Origin: a bacterium A37T11
GTDB taxonomy: Bacteria; Bacteroidota; Bacteroidia; Sphingobacteriales; Sphingobacteriaceae
Reading direction: 5' to 3'
Length of the DNA: 64,000 nucleotides
Assembly (NCBI GenBank): GCA_900109895.1
Contig: FOBR01000009.1
Span: 1 to 64,000 of the forward strand
Shown here: in pieces, positions 33,688 through 42,003 of the stretch
How the letters are laid out: each line of letters opens with the position of its first letter
How positions within the stretch are numbered: position 1 is the stretch's first letter
Program-made: the position numbers and the translations under genes
Notes under the pieces: model-generated
Seen by the model: the letters and a program-made list of their open reading frames with translations, nothing else
The model's database searches: none
What the model was told of the DNA's origin: nothing

Positions 33688-35181
33688 ATGTTAAATATAA
33701 AAACACTCGGCCAACTAAAGGCCACTAATTACACCCCCAGAAGCGTTAAAGATGAATTAAGGGCTAACCTGATATCCCGGTTGCAACAAGACAAGGCTGA
33801 TTTTGATGGTATATTGGGTTATGATGATACCGTTATACCTGAGTTGCATACTGCAATCCTGTCACGGCACAATGTGCTGTTGCTGGGGTTGCGTGGGCAG
33901 GCTAAGACCCGGATTGCGCGGCTTATGGTAAACTTGTTGGATGAATATGTGCCTTATGTGGCTGGCAGCGAGATTTTTGATGATCCGCTGTTACCGATAT
34001 CCTGGTATGCCAAAAATGAGATCGCTAACAAAGGTGATGACACACCCATTGGTTGGCTTCACCGTAGTGAACGATATACCGAAAAGCTGGCTACACCTGA
34101 TGTGACCGTAGCTGACCTTGTTGGCGACGTGGATCCCATTAAGGCTGCCACCCTAAAACTGACTTATAATGATGAACGGGTTATCCATTTTGGGTTGATC
34201 CCAAGGGCACACAGGGGCATCTTTGTGATTAATGAACTTCCCGACCTGCAAGCACGTATCCAAGTGGCTTTGTTTAATATGTTGCAGGAAAAAGACATTC
34301 AGATTCGTGGTTTTAAACTCCGGTTGCCGTTGGATATCCAGTTTGTTTTTACGGCTAATCCCGAAGATTACACCAACCGGGGTTCAATTGTAACTCCACT
34401 AAAGGACCGGATCGAAAGCCAGATCCTCACCCATTACCCAAAAACGATAGATATCTCCCGTACCATCACGTTTCAGGAAGCCAAGCTGACCCCCGAACAA
34501 AAACTAATTGAGGTGGATGGTTTGCTGAAAGACCTTGTTGAACAGGTAGCCTTTGAAGCGCGTAAAAGCGAATTTATTGACCAGAAATCGGGCGTTTCGG
34601 CCCGTCTGACCATCTCGGCTTTTGAGAATCTGGTTAGCACCGCCGAACGGCGAATGCTGATAAACAAAGAAAAAAAAGGCGCTGCGCGCATTGCAGACCT
34701 GGTGGGCATCATCCCGGCTATTACAGGTAAGATAGAACTGGTGTATGAAGGGGAGCTTGAGGGACCAGTTCATATTGCTATAAAGCTCATCAGCAGCGCC
34801 ATCAAGACGCTATTTACGGAATATTTCCCCGACCCGGTAAAGGCCAAGAAAAGTAAAAAGGTGAACATTTACCGGGAAGTTATCGATTGGTTTACAAACG
34901 GTCACAAACTGGATATAACAGACGGCATGACCCAAGCTCAATATAAAAAAGACCTTCAATTGGTGCCGGGACTTCGGGATGTGGTTAAAACCCTTCATCC
35001 TAAACTTAGCGAAAACCAAACATTGCTGCTTATGGAGTTTGTGTTGCATGGCCTGGCCGAATACTCCCAGTTGGGTAAAAATTACCTAAACGGTGGTTTT
35101 GGCTTTTCAGATATGCTGGGCAGTCTTTTTAGCGGCGATTTTGATGACGACGACGATAACGACGATGTGGATTTCCGATAG
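33688..35181 (+). CDS. AAA+ ATPase, MoxR / magnesium-chelatase-subunit-I-like
   Basis: 497 aa. Walker A G-L-R-G-Q-A-K-T (67-74), Walker B-like F-V-I-N-E-L-P-D-L near 185-195, and sensor 1 F-V-F-T-A-N-P-E-D-Y in the 220s, typical of ChlI/BchI and MoxR proteins. The N in place of D in the Walker B V-I-N-E is seen in this clade. The C-terminus ends in a very acidic tail (8 Asp in the last 13 residues). It is cotranscribed with the VWA gene, and the two are expected to form a complex. The process served is unknown. Confidence 0.88.
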   Translation: MLNIKTLGQLKATNYTPRSVKDELRANLISRLQQDKADFDGILGYDDTVIPELHTAILSRHNVLLLGLRGQAKTRIARLMVNLLDEYVPYVAGSEIFDDPLLPISWYAKNEIANKGDDTPIGWLHRSERYTEKLATPDVTVADLVGDVDPIKAATLKLTYNDERVIHFGLIPRAHRGIFVINELPDLQARIQVALFNMLQEKDIQIRGFKLRLPLDIQFVFTANPEDYTNRGSIVTPLKDRIESQILTHYPKTIDISRTITFQEAKLTPEQKLIEVDGLLKDLVEQVAFEARKSEFIDQKSGVSARLTISAFENLVSTAERRMLINKEKKGAARIADLVGIIPAITGKIELVYEGELEGPVHIAIKLISSAIKTLFTEYFPDPVKAKKSKKVNIYREVIDWFTNGHKLDITDGMTQAQYKKDLQLVPGLRDVVKTLHPKLSENQTLLLMEFVLHGLAEYSQLGKNYLNGGFGFSDMLGSLFSGDFDDDDDNDDVDFR

Positions 35182-35193
35182 GTGTTTCCAGGT

Positions 35194-37608
35194 TTATTCA
35201 TCCCTAAGGCTGTTAACCGGGTTCGCCAGGGCAGCTTTTAGGGCTTTAAAACCAACTGTTAACGCCATCAGCAACAACGACAACCCTAGTGACAGCAAAA
35301 AGATAAGCCCGGAAATGGGGGCTTTGTGGGCAAAATCAGCCAGCCATTGCTGCATAAGGTAATAGGCCAATGGGCTGGCAATGATGAAGGCCAGCAATAC
35401 CATCCAGACAAACTCCCTGGACAACAGGAACACAATGCCTTGTACGGAGGCCCCCAGTACCTTCCGGATACCGATCTCCTTCACCTTTTGTTCTGTCATG
35501 AATGAAATGAGCCCATATAGTCCGATGGCGGAGATCACAATAGCCAGCACCGCAAATATCTTATACACCAGGGCTAACTGATTATCCTGCCGGTAGAATT
35601 CAGCGATGCTTTCATCCAGAAAATTACCGGCGTACAGATCGTCGGGGTATAAGCGGTCGTATATTCCCTTTATTTTATCCATCGTTTGGGATCCTGCGCC
35701 TGCGGCCAGTTTAAGCCCCACCAGGTAATAGTCTTCTTTCCTGCTGCACAGAATAAGCGGCTTGCTTTCATCACGGAGGGAATTGGCAGAAAAATCCTTA
35801 ACGACGCCGGTAATGGGCATCCATGGTCCACTAGCACCGATCCGAACCGTTTTTCCCAGGGCTTCCTGTGCGGATTTAAGACCTAGCTTTTTCCGCATGG
35901 TCTCGTTGATCACCGCCTCATACATCGTATCCCTGGGGACATACCCTCTCCCGGCTGCAAAATTCATCCCATAGTTGCCAAAGTAATCAGCATCGGCAAA
36001 TTTGAGGGATGTAGCAAAAGGGACGTCTTCCTCGCTGTGGTTGAAATAGAAATTAGAAGACCAGTTATTGGCAGATGACGGTACATCGGCCGATAAGCTG
36101 GCCGAACGGACGTCCGGAAGCCGGAGCAGTTCTTCTTTAAAGGCGACCATGCGCTGGTGTACGCTGTCGTCGGAAGGTACCTGCACATAATAAAGGGCAT
36201 CCTTGCTAAATCCCAGGTCGGCCGACCGTACAAAATCCATTTGCCGCACTGCTATAAACGTGCCTACCATCAGCAACTGGGCGATCGCGAACTGCAATAC
36301 CACCAGTACACGCCGAAGAGACACCCCTCCTACCTGGCTCACCTGGATCTTATTTTTCAATGCGGCGATCGGCTTGAAACCCGAGGTTACGAGAGCGGGG
36401 TATGTACCTGCCAGTACAGTTGCGATGATCCATACGGCTGCAAGGAAAAGTCCCGTCCGGGTATTCAGTAGGGGCATATCGGCCGGCACATTGGCGATGT
36501 GTTCCATAAAGGGCATGCACGCATAGGCCAGCATCAAGGCTACAACCAATGAAAAACACACCGTGATGGCCGTTTCGGCAAAGGAGAGGCCCAGCAATTG
36601 GCCCCGGCTGCTGCCCAATACTTTGCGCACGCCGATCTCCTTGCTTTTTCCAATGGCCTGGGCCGTGCTCATGTTGACGAAATTGATGCAAGCCATCAGC
36701 ACGATGATGACTGCGATGAGGCTTAAGGTACGCAACGTAGACATCCGTACCTGGTGCTGGTTAAAGGTGGCATACCGCTGATCAAAATGGATCTCTTTCA
36801 GCGGTTGGAAATGCAGCATTTTTTTCGATATCCCCAGCCCTTCAAAATGCTTTTTGGTAAACTGACCCAATTGCGCTGTCAGTTTCGGCAGGTCTTCCTG
36901 CGGGTCAAGCAGCACATAGGTTTGAAAACTGCTGCTTGTGGAGTTCCAGTCGTTAGGATCGTGGTTAAAAAGCCTTCCATAGCGCTGCAGGCTTGCAAAG
37001 GGGATCAATACCTTCATTGGAAAATTACTGTTGTCAGGGGCATCTTCGACGATTCCGGCCACTTTCAGGCTGATCTCCTTGCTGAACGTGAGGCGTTGGT
37101 TCATCGCTTTTTTCCAGCTGCCATAATATTTTTCTGCCGTGCTGCGACCGAGCACAACATTGCCGGGTGCATCCAGCAAAGCCGCGCTGCCGGCCAGCCA
37201 TTTGGCATCAAAGAGCTCAAAAAAATCGGGGCTTATAAAAAAGACGTTGCTGGCCGTGAATTTAGCAGGCCTGGCATCGCCCTGACGGTAAACATCCATT
37301 TGCCCTTCTGCTTCCAGCACGGCAGCAACTTTTTTCAAACCGGGCAGGTCCAGTTTTAGGGCTTCGGGTACGGCATCGGGTACCCCAGGATTGTAATCGA
37401 CGGCTGTTTCATACCGGTCTTCCTTGACCACGCGATAGATCCGGTCATAGTTTCGCTGAAAACGGTCGAAGCCCCATTCAAATTGCACGACCAGGAATAG
37501 CAACAGCGACGCTGCAATCCCGATGGACAGCCCTCCCATGTTGATCAGCGAAACCCGCTTATGCCGCAGCAGGTTCCGCCAGGCGGTCTTGAAATAATTT
37601 TTGATCAT
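35194..37608 (-). CDS. FtsX/MacB-type ABC transporter permease, two FtsX units
   Basis: About 804 aa from M-I-K-N-Y-F-K-T-A-W-R-N-L at 37608; an ATG at 37644 adds 12 residues. Order: first membrane segment, MacB periplasmic core domain (about 45-270), FtsX domain with K-E-I-G-V-R-K-V-L-G-S-S-R (about 330), a second periplasmic domain, second FtsX domain with K-E-I-G-I-R-K-V-L-G-A-S near the C-terminus. These large permeases are typical of Bacteroidota and pair with separately encoded LolD-like ATPases; the one at 28667-29335 is a candidate. The gene is GC-rich compared with most of the window. Several TGTYCGTTTT sites lie upstream. Confidence 0.92.
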   Translation of the reverse strand: MIKNYFKTAWRNLLRHKRVSLINMGGLSIGIAASLLLFLVVQFEWGFDRFQRNYDRIYRVVKEDRYETAVDYNPGVPDAVPEALKLDLPGLKKVAAVLEAEGQMDVYRQGDARPAKFTASNVFFISPDFFELFDAKWLAGSAALLDAPGNVVLGRSTAEKYYGSWKKAMNQRLTFSKEISLKVAGIVEDAPDNSNFPMKVLIPFASLQRYGRLFNHDPNDWNSTSSSFQTYVLLDPQEDLPKLTAQLGQFTKKHFEGLGISKKMLHFQPLKEIHFDQRYATFNQHQVRMSTLRTLSLIAVIIVLMACINFVNMSTAQAIGKSKEIGVRKVLGSSRGQLLGLSFAETAITVCFSLVVALMLAYACMPFMEHIANVPADMPLLNTRTGLFLAAVWIIATVLAGTYPALVTSGFKPIAALKNKIQVSQVGGVSLRRVLVVLQFAIAQLLMVGTFIAVRQMDFVRSADLGFSKDALYYVQVPSDDSVHQRMVAFKEELLRLPDVRSASLSADVPSSANNWSSNFYFNHSEEDVPFATSLKFADADYFGNYGMNFAAGRGYVPRDTMYEAVINETMRKKLGLKSAQEALGKTVRIGASGPWMPITGVVKDFSANSLRDESKPLILCSRKEDYYLVGLKLAAGAGSQTMDKIKGIYDRLYPDDLYAGNFLDESIAEFYRQDNQLALVYKIFAVLAIVISAIGLYGLISFMTEQKVKEIGIRKVLGASVQGIVFLLSREFVWMVLLAFIIASPLAYYLMQQWLADFAHKAPISGLIFLLSLGLSLLLMALTVGFKALKAALANPVNSLRDE

Positions 37609-37688
37609 ACCGGCAAACCCGCTTAAACCACGCCAGAAATACAAGTCACTGTTTTAAAATATGTTAAAACAATTGAAAAGAATCCTAC

Positions 37689-37773
37689 TGTTCGTTTTCG
37701 TACAATATGGATCTTAAAAACGAACAATTACCCGTACCTCATTAAAAGCAACGCCGCTTTTATAAAACGGACA
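37689..37773. promoter_or_regulatory. cluster of TGTYCGTTTT operator-like sites
   Basis: A 16-bp palindrome TGTTCGTTTTCGTACA at 37689-37704 (TGTnCG-N4-CGnACA), an inverted copy AAAACGAACA at 37717-37726, and a further inverted copy AAAACGGACA at 37764-37773. All lie in the 165-bp gap between the FtsX-type permease start (37608) and the end of the methyltransferase gene. They look like binding sites for a dimeric regulator of the permease gene. Which protein binds is not known. Confidence 0.5.
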
Positions 37774-38496
37774 CTATTTAATCCCGCCAAAAGCCGCGAC
37801 ATTCCCGTTCTTATGTAATACTTCGGTGTATCGGAAGCCCCCCTTTTTCATCAGGTCCAGTTGAAAATTCAGTGAACGCGGCGTATCTTCATGTGCTACA
37901 TAATCCAGCACTTTCTTCCGCAACTCAGCACCACCCAGTTTTTCCAGATGATCGGCAAAGCGTTGCTGGAAGAGGGCTTCCAGTAGAGGCGCATCGTGCT
38001 GTACAATGTCAGAGATCCAAAAGCTTCCGCCCGGTTTCAGCAATTTATAGATTTTGCCGAAGACCGCTTCCCAGTCTGCGTCATCGCGCAGATGATGGAG
38101 TGTCGCCGCAGCCAGCACGATATCAAACTGCCCATCCGGTAGTTCCAGGCCACGCATATCCCCCTGGATGGTTTCCACGCTGCCGGATGTTTGGGCCGAG
38201 ACCCTTTCCCTGGCCCGCTCCAACATGGGTTGGCTCAGATCATTCAGTGTACAGTTCAGGTTCGGCACCTTCTCCAGCATCTTCAGCGTATAGTTTCCGG
38301 CTCCGCATCCGATATCCAATAGTTGGGTAGCGTCCGGATTGGCGTATTTAGCAGCCTCTGTGCATAGATCCATCGTGATCGGTGCATCTATCGTAGTGGC
38401 CTGGCCGGTATCGAGGTTGGAAAAACGCTCTACATCCCGGTCAAAACGAGCTCTGATCTCTTCGTTGGTGGCCTTATTGGAATAATCTGTATTCAT
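37774..38496 (-). CDS. class I SAM-dependent methyltransferase
   Basis: About 240 aa from the ATG at 38496. Rossmann-type motif I D-I-G-C-G-A-G-N-Y-T-L-K (about 65-76), motif II region L-N-D-L-S-Q-P-M-L-E-R-A, and I-V-L-A-A-A-T-L-H-H-L as motif IV/post-II. Closest in style to UbiE/arsenite-type small-molecule methyltransferases, but the substrate is not readable. A TTG at 38514 lies inside a -7 box (TAGCTTTG, minus strand, 38519-38512), so the ATG was chosen. It diverges from a LysR gene that may control it. Confidence 0.88.
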   Translation of the reverse strand: MNTDYSNKATNEEIRARFDRDVERFSNLDTGQATTIDAPITMDLCTEAAKYANPDATQLLDIGCGAGNYTLKMLEKVPNLNCTLNDLSQPMLERARERVSAQTSGSVETIQGDMRGLELPDGQFDIVLAAATLHHLRDDADWEAVFGKIYKLLKPGGSFWISDIVQHDAPLLEALFQQRFADHLEKLGGAELRKKVLDYVAHEDTPRSLNFQLDLMKKGGFRYTEVLHKNGNVAAFGGIK

Positions 38497-38511
38497 CTCC
38501 TTGATTTTTTT

Positions 38512-38519
38512 CAAAGCTA
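38512..38519 (-). promoter_or_regulatory. -7 promoter box of the methyltransferase gene
   Basis: Minus strand TAGCTTTG, consensus TAnnTTTG, 15 bases before the ATG at 38496. A purine-rich AAGGAG also precedes the start, which is unusual in this window. No clear -33. Confidence 0.4.
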
Positions 38520-38565
38520 AGGGCTTAAATCGATACTTTAAAATACCAATTTTGGCAATTATTGA

Positions 38566-38573
38566 TACCTTTG
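38566..38573 (+). promoter_or_regulatory. -7 promoter box of the LysR gene
   Basis: TACCTTTG ends 4 bases before the ATG at 38578, so the message would be leaderless. The short intergenic region also holds the inverted repeat CCAATTTTGG (38546-38555) and CAATTATTG, which could be LysR sites. Confidence 0.45.
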
Positions 38574-38577
38574 AGAT

Positions 38578-39450
38578 ATGGAACTAAGGCACCTTCTTTA
38601 TTTTAAGACCGTGGCAGATGAATTGCATTTCCGCAAAGCTGCTGAAAAGCTTTTTATCTCACAACCGCCCTTGAGCAGGCAAATCAGGGAGTTAGAGGAA
38701 GAGCTTGGGGTACGGCTATTTTCAAGGGAACACAAACAGGTGAGGCTCACCGAAGCGGGGAAATATTTCAAAACCGAGGTAGACTCGCTGCTTGCACACT
38801 TACAGGAAACCAAGACCATCGTGAAGCAGATCAATGGCCACGACAGTGGGGAACTTCGCATAGGTTATATCAGTTCGGTATACCAACCGCGCCTTGCCGA
38901 AGTACTGATACTAATGCGCGAGGTATATCCGTTTGTGAAGACCAGTCTTTTTGAAGTCCCAACGCGGAGCCAGACCGAGGCGCTGGAGAACGGCAGCCTC
39001 GACGTGGGAATCCTGCGCGCGCCCGTGCCCTCCAAAAACCTGGCCGTCAAATCTTTGTTTTTTGACCCGTTTACTGTAGTAGTCCCGGCGGGCGTCGGTT
39101 TTGATTCGCAAATCTCTATGGCCACATATCTCAGCGGCAGCCCTTTTATCTTTTTCAACAAAAGCTTTGCACCGCATTATACGGACAAGTTGCTGGATAT
39201 TTGCAACCGGCTGGGATTTCAGCCGTCAATTATGCATGAAGCTAACAACGTCCATTCGATCCTCCAGCTTGTGGAAGCCGGCATGGGAGTATCTATCCTT
39301 CCCGCTTCCCTGGAAAAGCAGTATGCCTATCTTAAGCTAAACTTCGTCCCGCTGCAAGGTATCCCTATTAACACGGAGGTTGTGTTAGCCTATAAGACTT
39401 CCAGGCTGAGACCTGCTTTGAAATGGTTTATTGAACATTATCCGCTATAG
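38578..39450 (+). CDS. LysR-family transcriptional regulator
   Basis: 290 aa. N-terminal winged helix with M-E-L-R-H-L-L-Y-F-K-T-V-A and F-I-S-Q-P-P-L-S-R-Q-I-R-E-L-E-E-E-L-G-V-R-L-F, then the periplasmic-binding-protein-like sensor (about 90-290) starting G-E-L-R-I-G-Y-I. It is divergent from the methyltransferase gene, the usual arrangement for LysR control of the neighbour. The effector is unknown; an effect on the phenylalanine hydroxylase pseudogene just downstream is possible but unsupported. Confidence 0.93.
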   Translation: MELRHLLYFKTVADELHFRKAAEKLFISQPPLSRQIRELEEELGVRLFSREHKQVRLTEAGKYFKTEVDSLLAHLQETKTIVKQINGHDSGELRIGYISSVYQPRLAEVLILMREVYPFVKTSLFEVPTRSQTEALENGSLDVGILRAPVPSKNLAVKSLFFDPFTVVVPAGVGFDSQISMATYLSGSPFIFFNKSFAPHYTDKLLDICNRLGFQPSIMHEANNVHSILQLVEAGMGVSILPASLEKQYAYLKLNFVPLQGIPINTEVVLAYKTSRLRPALKWFIEHYPL

Positions 39451-39527
39451 CGTATATTCTTTTCGGCCGGCCAGTAATTTATTCCGGAAAAATAAATATT
39501 TTCGACAAAATATAGAATAATTTCCCG

Positions 39528-39562
39528 TTTGCACACCAATATATTCCTTTTATGTAAGTTTG
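39528..39562 (+). promoter_or_regulatory. promoter of the phenylalanine hydroxylase pseudogene
   Basis: TTTG (39528-39531), 23-bp spacer, TAAGTTTG (39555-39562). The -7 box is perfect and lies 17 bases before the ATG, so the promoter seems to have outlived the gene. Confidence 0.45.
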
Positions 39563-39579
39563 TTCCATAAAGCAATCCA

Positions 39580-41341
39580 ATGAACACCTATAATAATCCA
39601 GTGCTTGAAAAACTGCCGCTGCACCTCAAGCAATACCTGGTTGAACAACAGTATGAACGTTACACGCCCATCGACCAAGCCGTATGGCGGTATGTGATGC
39701 GCCAGAACTACAGTTACCTGAAAGACGTGGCATACTACCCTTTACATTCCCGGCATAAAAAAAGCAGGACTTAGTATTGAGTTTATCCCCGATCTGCAGT
39801 CGATGAATGACAGTTTGAAGCAAATTGGCTGGGGTGCTGCTACGGTGGACGGTTTTATCCCGCCGGTAGCTTTTATGGAATTCCAGGCGCACAAGGTACT
39901 GGTTATTGCAGCCGACATTCGTCAGATAGAACATATGGAATATACTCCGGCGCCCGATATCATACACGAGTCCTCCGGCCATGCCCCAATCATTGCTGAG
40001 CCGGAATATGCCACATACCTAAGCTATTTTGGAGAGATCGGCTCCAAAGCTATGTTTTCTTATAAAGACTTTGAATTATACGAGGCCATTCGGCATCTGT
40101 CTATCCTGAAAGAACAAGCACACGTGTCGCCTCATGAATTGGCCGCCGCAGAAGAAAAGCTCCAACATATCTAGCACAACATGGGCTATCCCTCTGAAAT
40201 GGCCTTGTTGAGCCGCCTACATTGGTGGACCGTGGAATACGGACTCATAGGCACGTTGGATCATCCCAAAATATATGGCGCCGGACTTCTGTCATCGATT
40301 GGCGAGAGTGCCAGCTGCATGCAACCCAATGTGCCTAAACTGCCCTACTCGTTGGATGCCGTCAACTTTGCCTACGATATCACCAAGCCACAACCGCAGC
40401 TATTTGTGACCCCCACTTTTGAACACTTGCTAAGTGTTTTAAACTCCTTTGCCGATAGCATGGCTTTCCGCAAAGGTGGCAAGGAAAGCCTGGAAAAAGC
40501 CATCGAATGCCAGAATGTATGTACAGCTGTGTATAGTTCCGGCCTGCAAGTGTCGGGTGTGTTTACTGGCAGCGGCGATGAGGGGCTGGTGTACCTGAAA
40601 ACCGTTGGCCCTTCTGCCCTGGCCTATGAAGGAATACAGTTGGAAGGGCATGGTAAGGCCGGCCACAGCGATGGCTTTGGTTCGCCTGTCGGGAAACTTC
40701 AGCAGGCGGGCAAGTCTCTGGAAAATTTCAAAGATGCGGATCTAGCCGCATTCCGGCTCATGCCCGGAGAAGAGGTACAGTTGCTTTTTGAATCGCGTAT
40801 CTGTGTTTCGGGTACGGTTGATAAGATCATCCGCAGACACGATAAGATCATCCTGATCCGTTTTACAGATTGTACAGTAACCCGCGCGGATACCGGGAAA
40901 ATCTATTTTCAACCTCAATGGGGTGCCTATGACATGGCTGTCGGAGAACAGATTGTTTCGGTCTTTTGCGGGGCTGCCGACAAAGATGCCTTTGAACAGG
41001 TGGCATTGATCTCGACAGAGCAAACGTTTAAGGTACAGGATAACCCAGAGAAAAAAAGATTGTATGATTTTTACGCATTGGTTCGTAAGATCAGGGAAAC
41101 AACTCAAGATACGGAAAAGTTGGAGGAAATATGGAATGGTTTGCGGCAAGCGTATCCTGATGATTGGTTATGTGCCTTGGAAATTCTGGAGATTCTGCGG
41201 CCTAATGAAAATTACTCTTCGCTGGCAAATACCATTGAATCGTTTTTGACAAACAAACAGAACACTCATCCAGATTCTAACAAGTTGATTGAGGATGGAT
41301 TGCTACTCAGTAAAGCCAGTGATAAAAGTCAACTGTACTGA
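39580..41341 (+). pseudogene. phhA: phenylalanine 4-monooxygenase, long Bacteroidota form, broken by frameshift and nonsense codon
   Basis: The whole reading is about 587 codons. Codons from 39580 give L-P-L-H-L-K-Q-Y-L-V-E-Q-Q-Y and A-V-W-R-Y-V-M-R-Q-N-Y, the family N-terminus. A one-base insertion in the CCCTTT run at 39738-39743 shifts the frame: without it the text continues Y-I-P-G-I-K-K-A-G-L-S-I into D-G-F-I-P-P-V-A-F-M-E-F-Q. The iron site H-E-S-S-G-H-A-P and R-L-H-W-W-T-V-E-Y-G-L-I-G are intact. In the same second frame a TAG at 40172-40174 interrupts E-K-L-Q-H-I / H-N-M-G-Y-P-S-E-M-A. The long C-terminal part (to 41341) is otherwise open. Two independent lesions argue against a sequencing error. 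The enzyme would convert phenylalanine to tyrosine. Confidence 0.9.
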
Positions 41342-41422
41342 ACTGTGCTGTATCCTATTATTTGGATATTTAATAATTTGTTTCTAATTTAACAAGCTGA
41401 ATAGATAAATTTGCATGAAATT

Positions 41423-41971
41423 ATGAACCTAACTTCAGATGACATATTGTTGATTGAGCTCAGAAAAGGGAACAATGGGGCCTATGATCAGTTATTTCTG
41501 AAATATTATAATGCTTTGTGCCTTCATGCTTATTTTCTGTTGAAAAACGAAGAAGAAGCAAGGGAATTGGTGCAACTTTTTTTTGTAGACCTCTGGGAAA
41601 AAAAGAAATTTTTCCTGCTTGAGGGTTCAGTCAAAAATTATTTCTATCAATCCATTAAGAATAGGTGCATGAACCACATGCGAGATGAGGCCCGTAAACG
41701 GAGGAAACAACTGGAGTGGGAACAGCATTTTTCTGAATACGAAGATGATTTAGAAACTTCACCTTCAGAGGACTTATTTCTCCTCATTGATAAGGCTGTT
41801 GAACAGCTTCCTATACAGCGAAGGGAAGCACTAAGGCTGGTATATTTACAAAATAAAAAATATCAGGAAGCTGCAAAGATAATGGGTATTAGTGTCAATT
41901 CGCTTAAGACACATCTTAAACTTGGTCTAAAAAATTTACGGGAAGGGCTAAATATTACGAAAGAAGCTTAA
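41423..41971 (+). CDS. ECF RNA polymerase sigma factor (sigma-70 family)
   Basis: 182 aa from ATG 41423; TTG 41411 gives four more residues but lies in a TAAATTTG promoter-like box (41406-41413). Region 2: A-Y-D-Q-L-F-L-K-Y-Y and E-E-A-R-E-L-V-Q-L-F-F-V-D-L-W. Region 4: L-P-I-Q-R-R-E-A-L-R-L-V-Y and the HTH Y-Q-E-A-A-K-I-M-G-I-S-V-N-S-L-K-T-H-L-K. First gene of a sigma - FecR - SusC - SusD unit and expected to activate it on receipt of the SusC signal. Confidence 0.92.
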   Translation: MNLTSDDILLIELRKGNNGAYDQLFLKYYNALCLHAYFLLKNEEEARELVQLFFVDLWEKKKFFLLEGSVKNYFYQSIKNRCMNHMRDEARKRRKQLEWEQHFSEYEDDLETSPSEDLFLLIDKAVEQLPIQRREALRLVYLQNKKYQEAAKIMGISVNSLKTHLKLGLKNLREGLNITKEA

Positions 41972-42003
41972 CCCAATTCTTTCATTTGCGTGTATAATTT
42001 TAT

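Noticed and set aside
35194-37608. Permease and the ABC ATPase at 28.7 kb taken as one operon
   Set aside because: They are 6 kb apart with unrelated genes on both strands between them; only a functional pairing can be suggested.
39803-40174. Separate short gene for a hydroxylase fragment
   Set aside because: Its reading joins on both sides to the same family once one frameshift and one stop codon are allowed, so it is part of one pseudogene.
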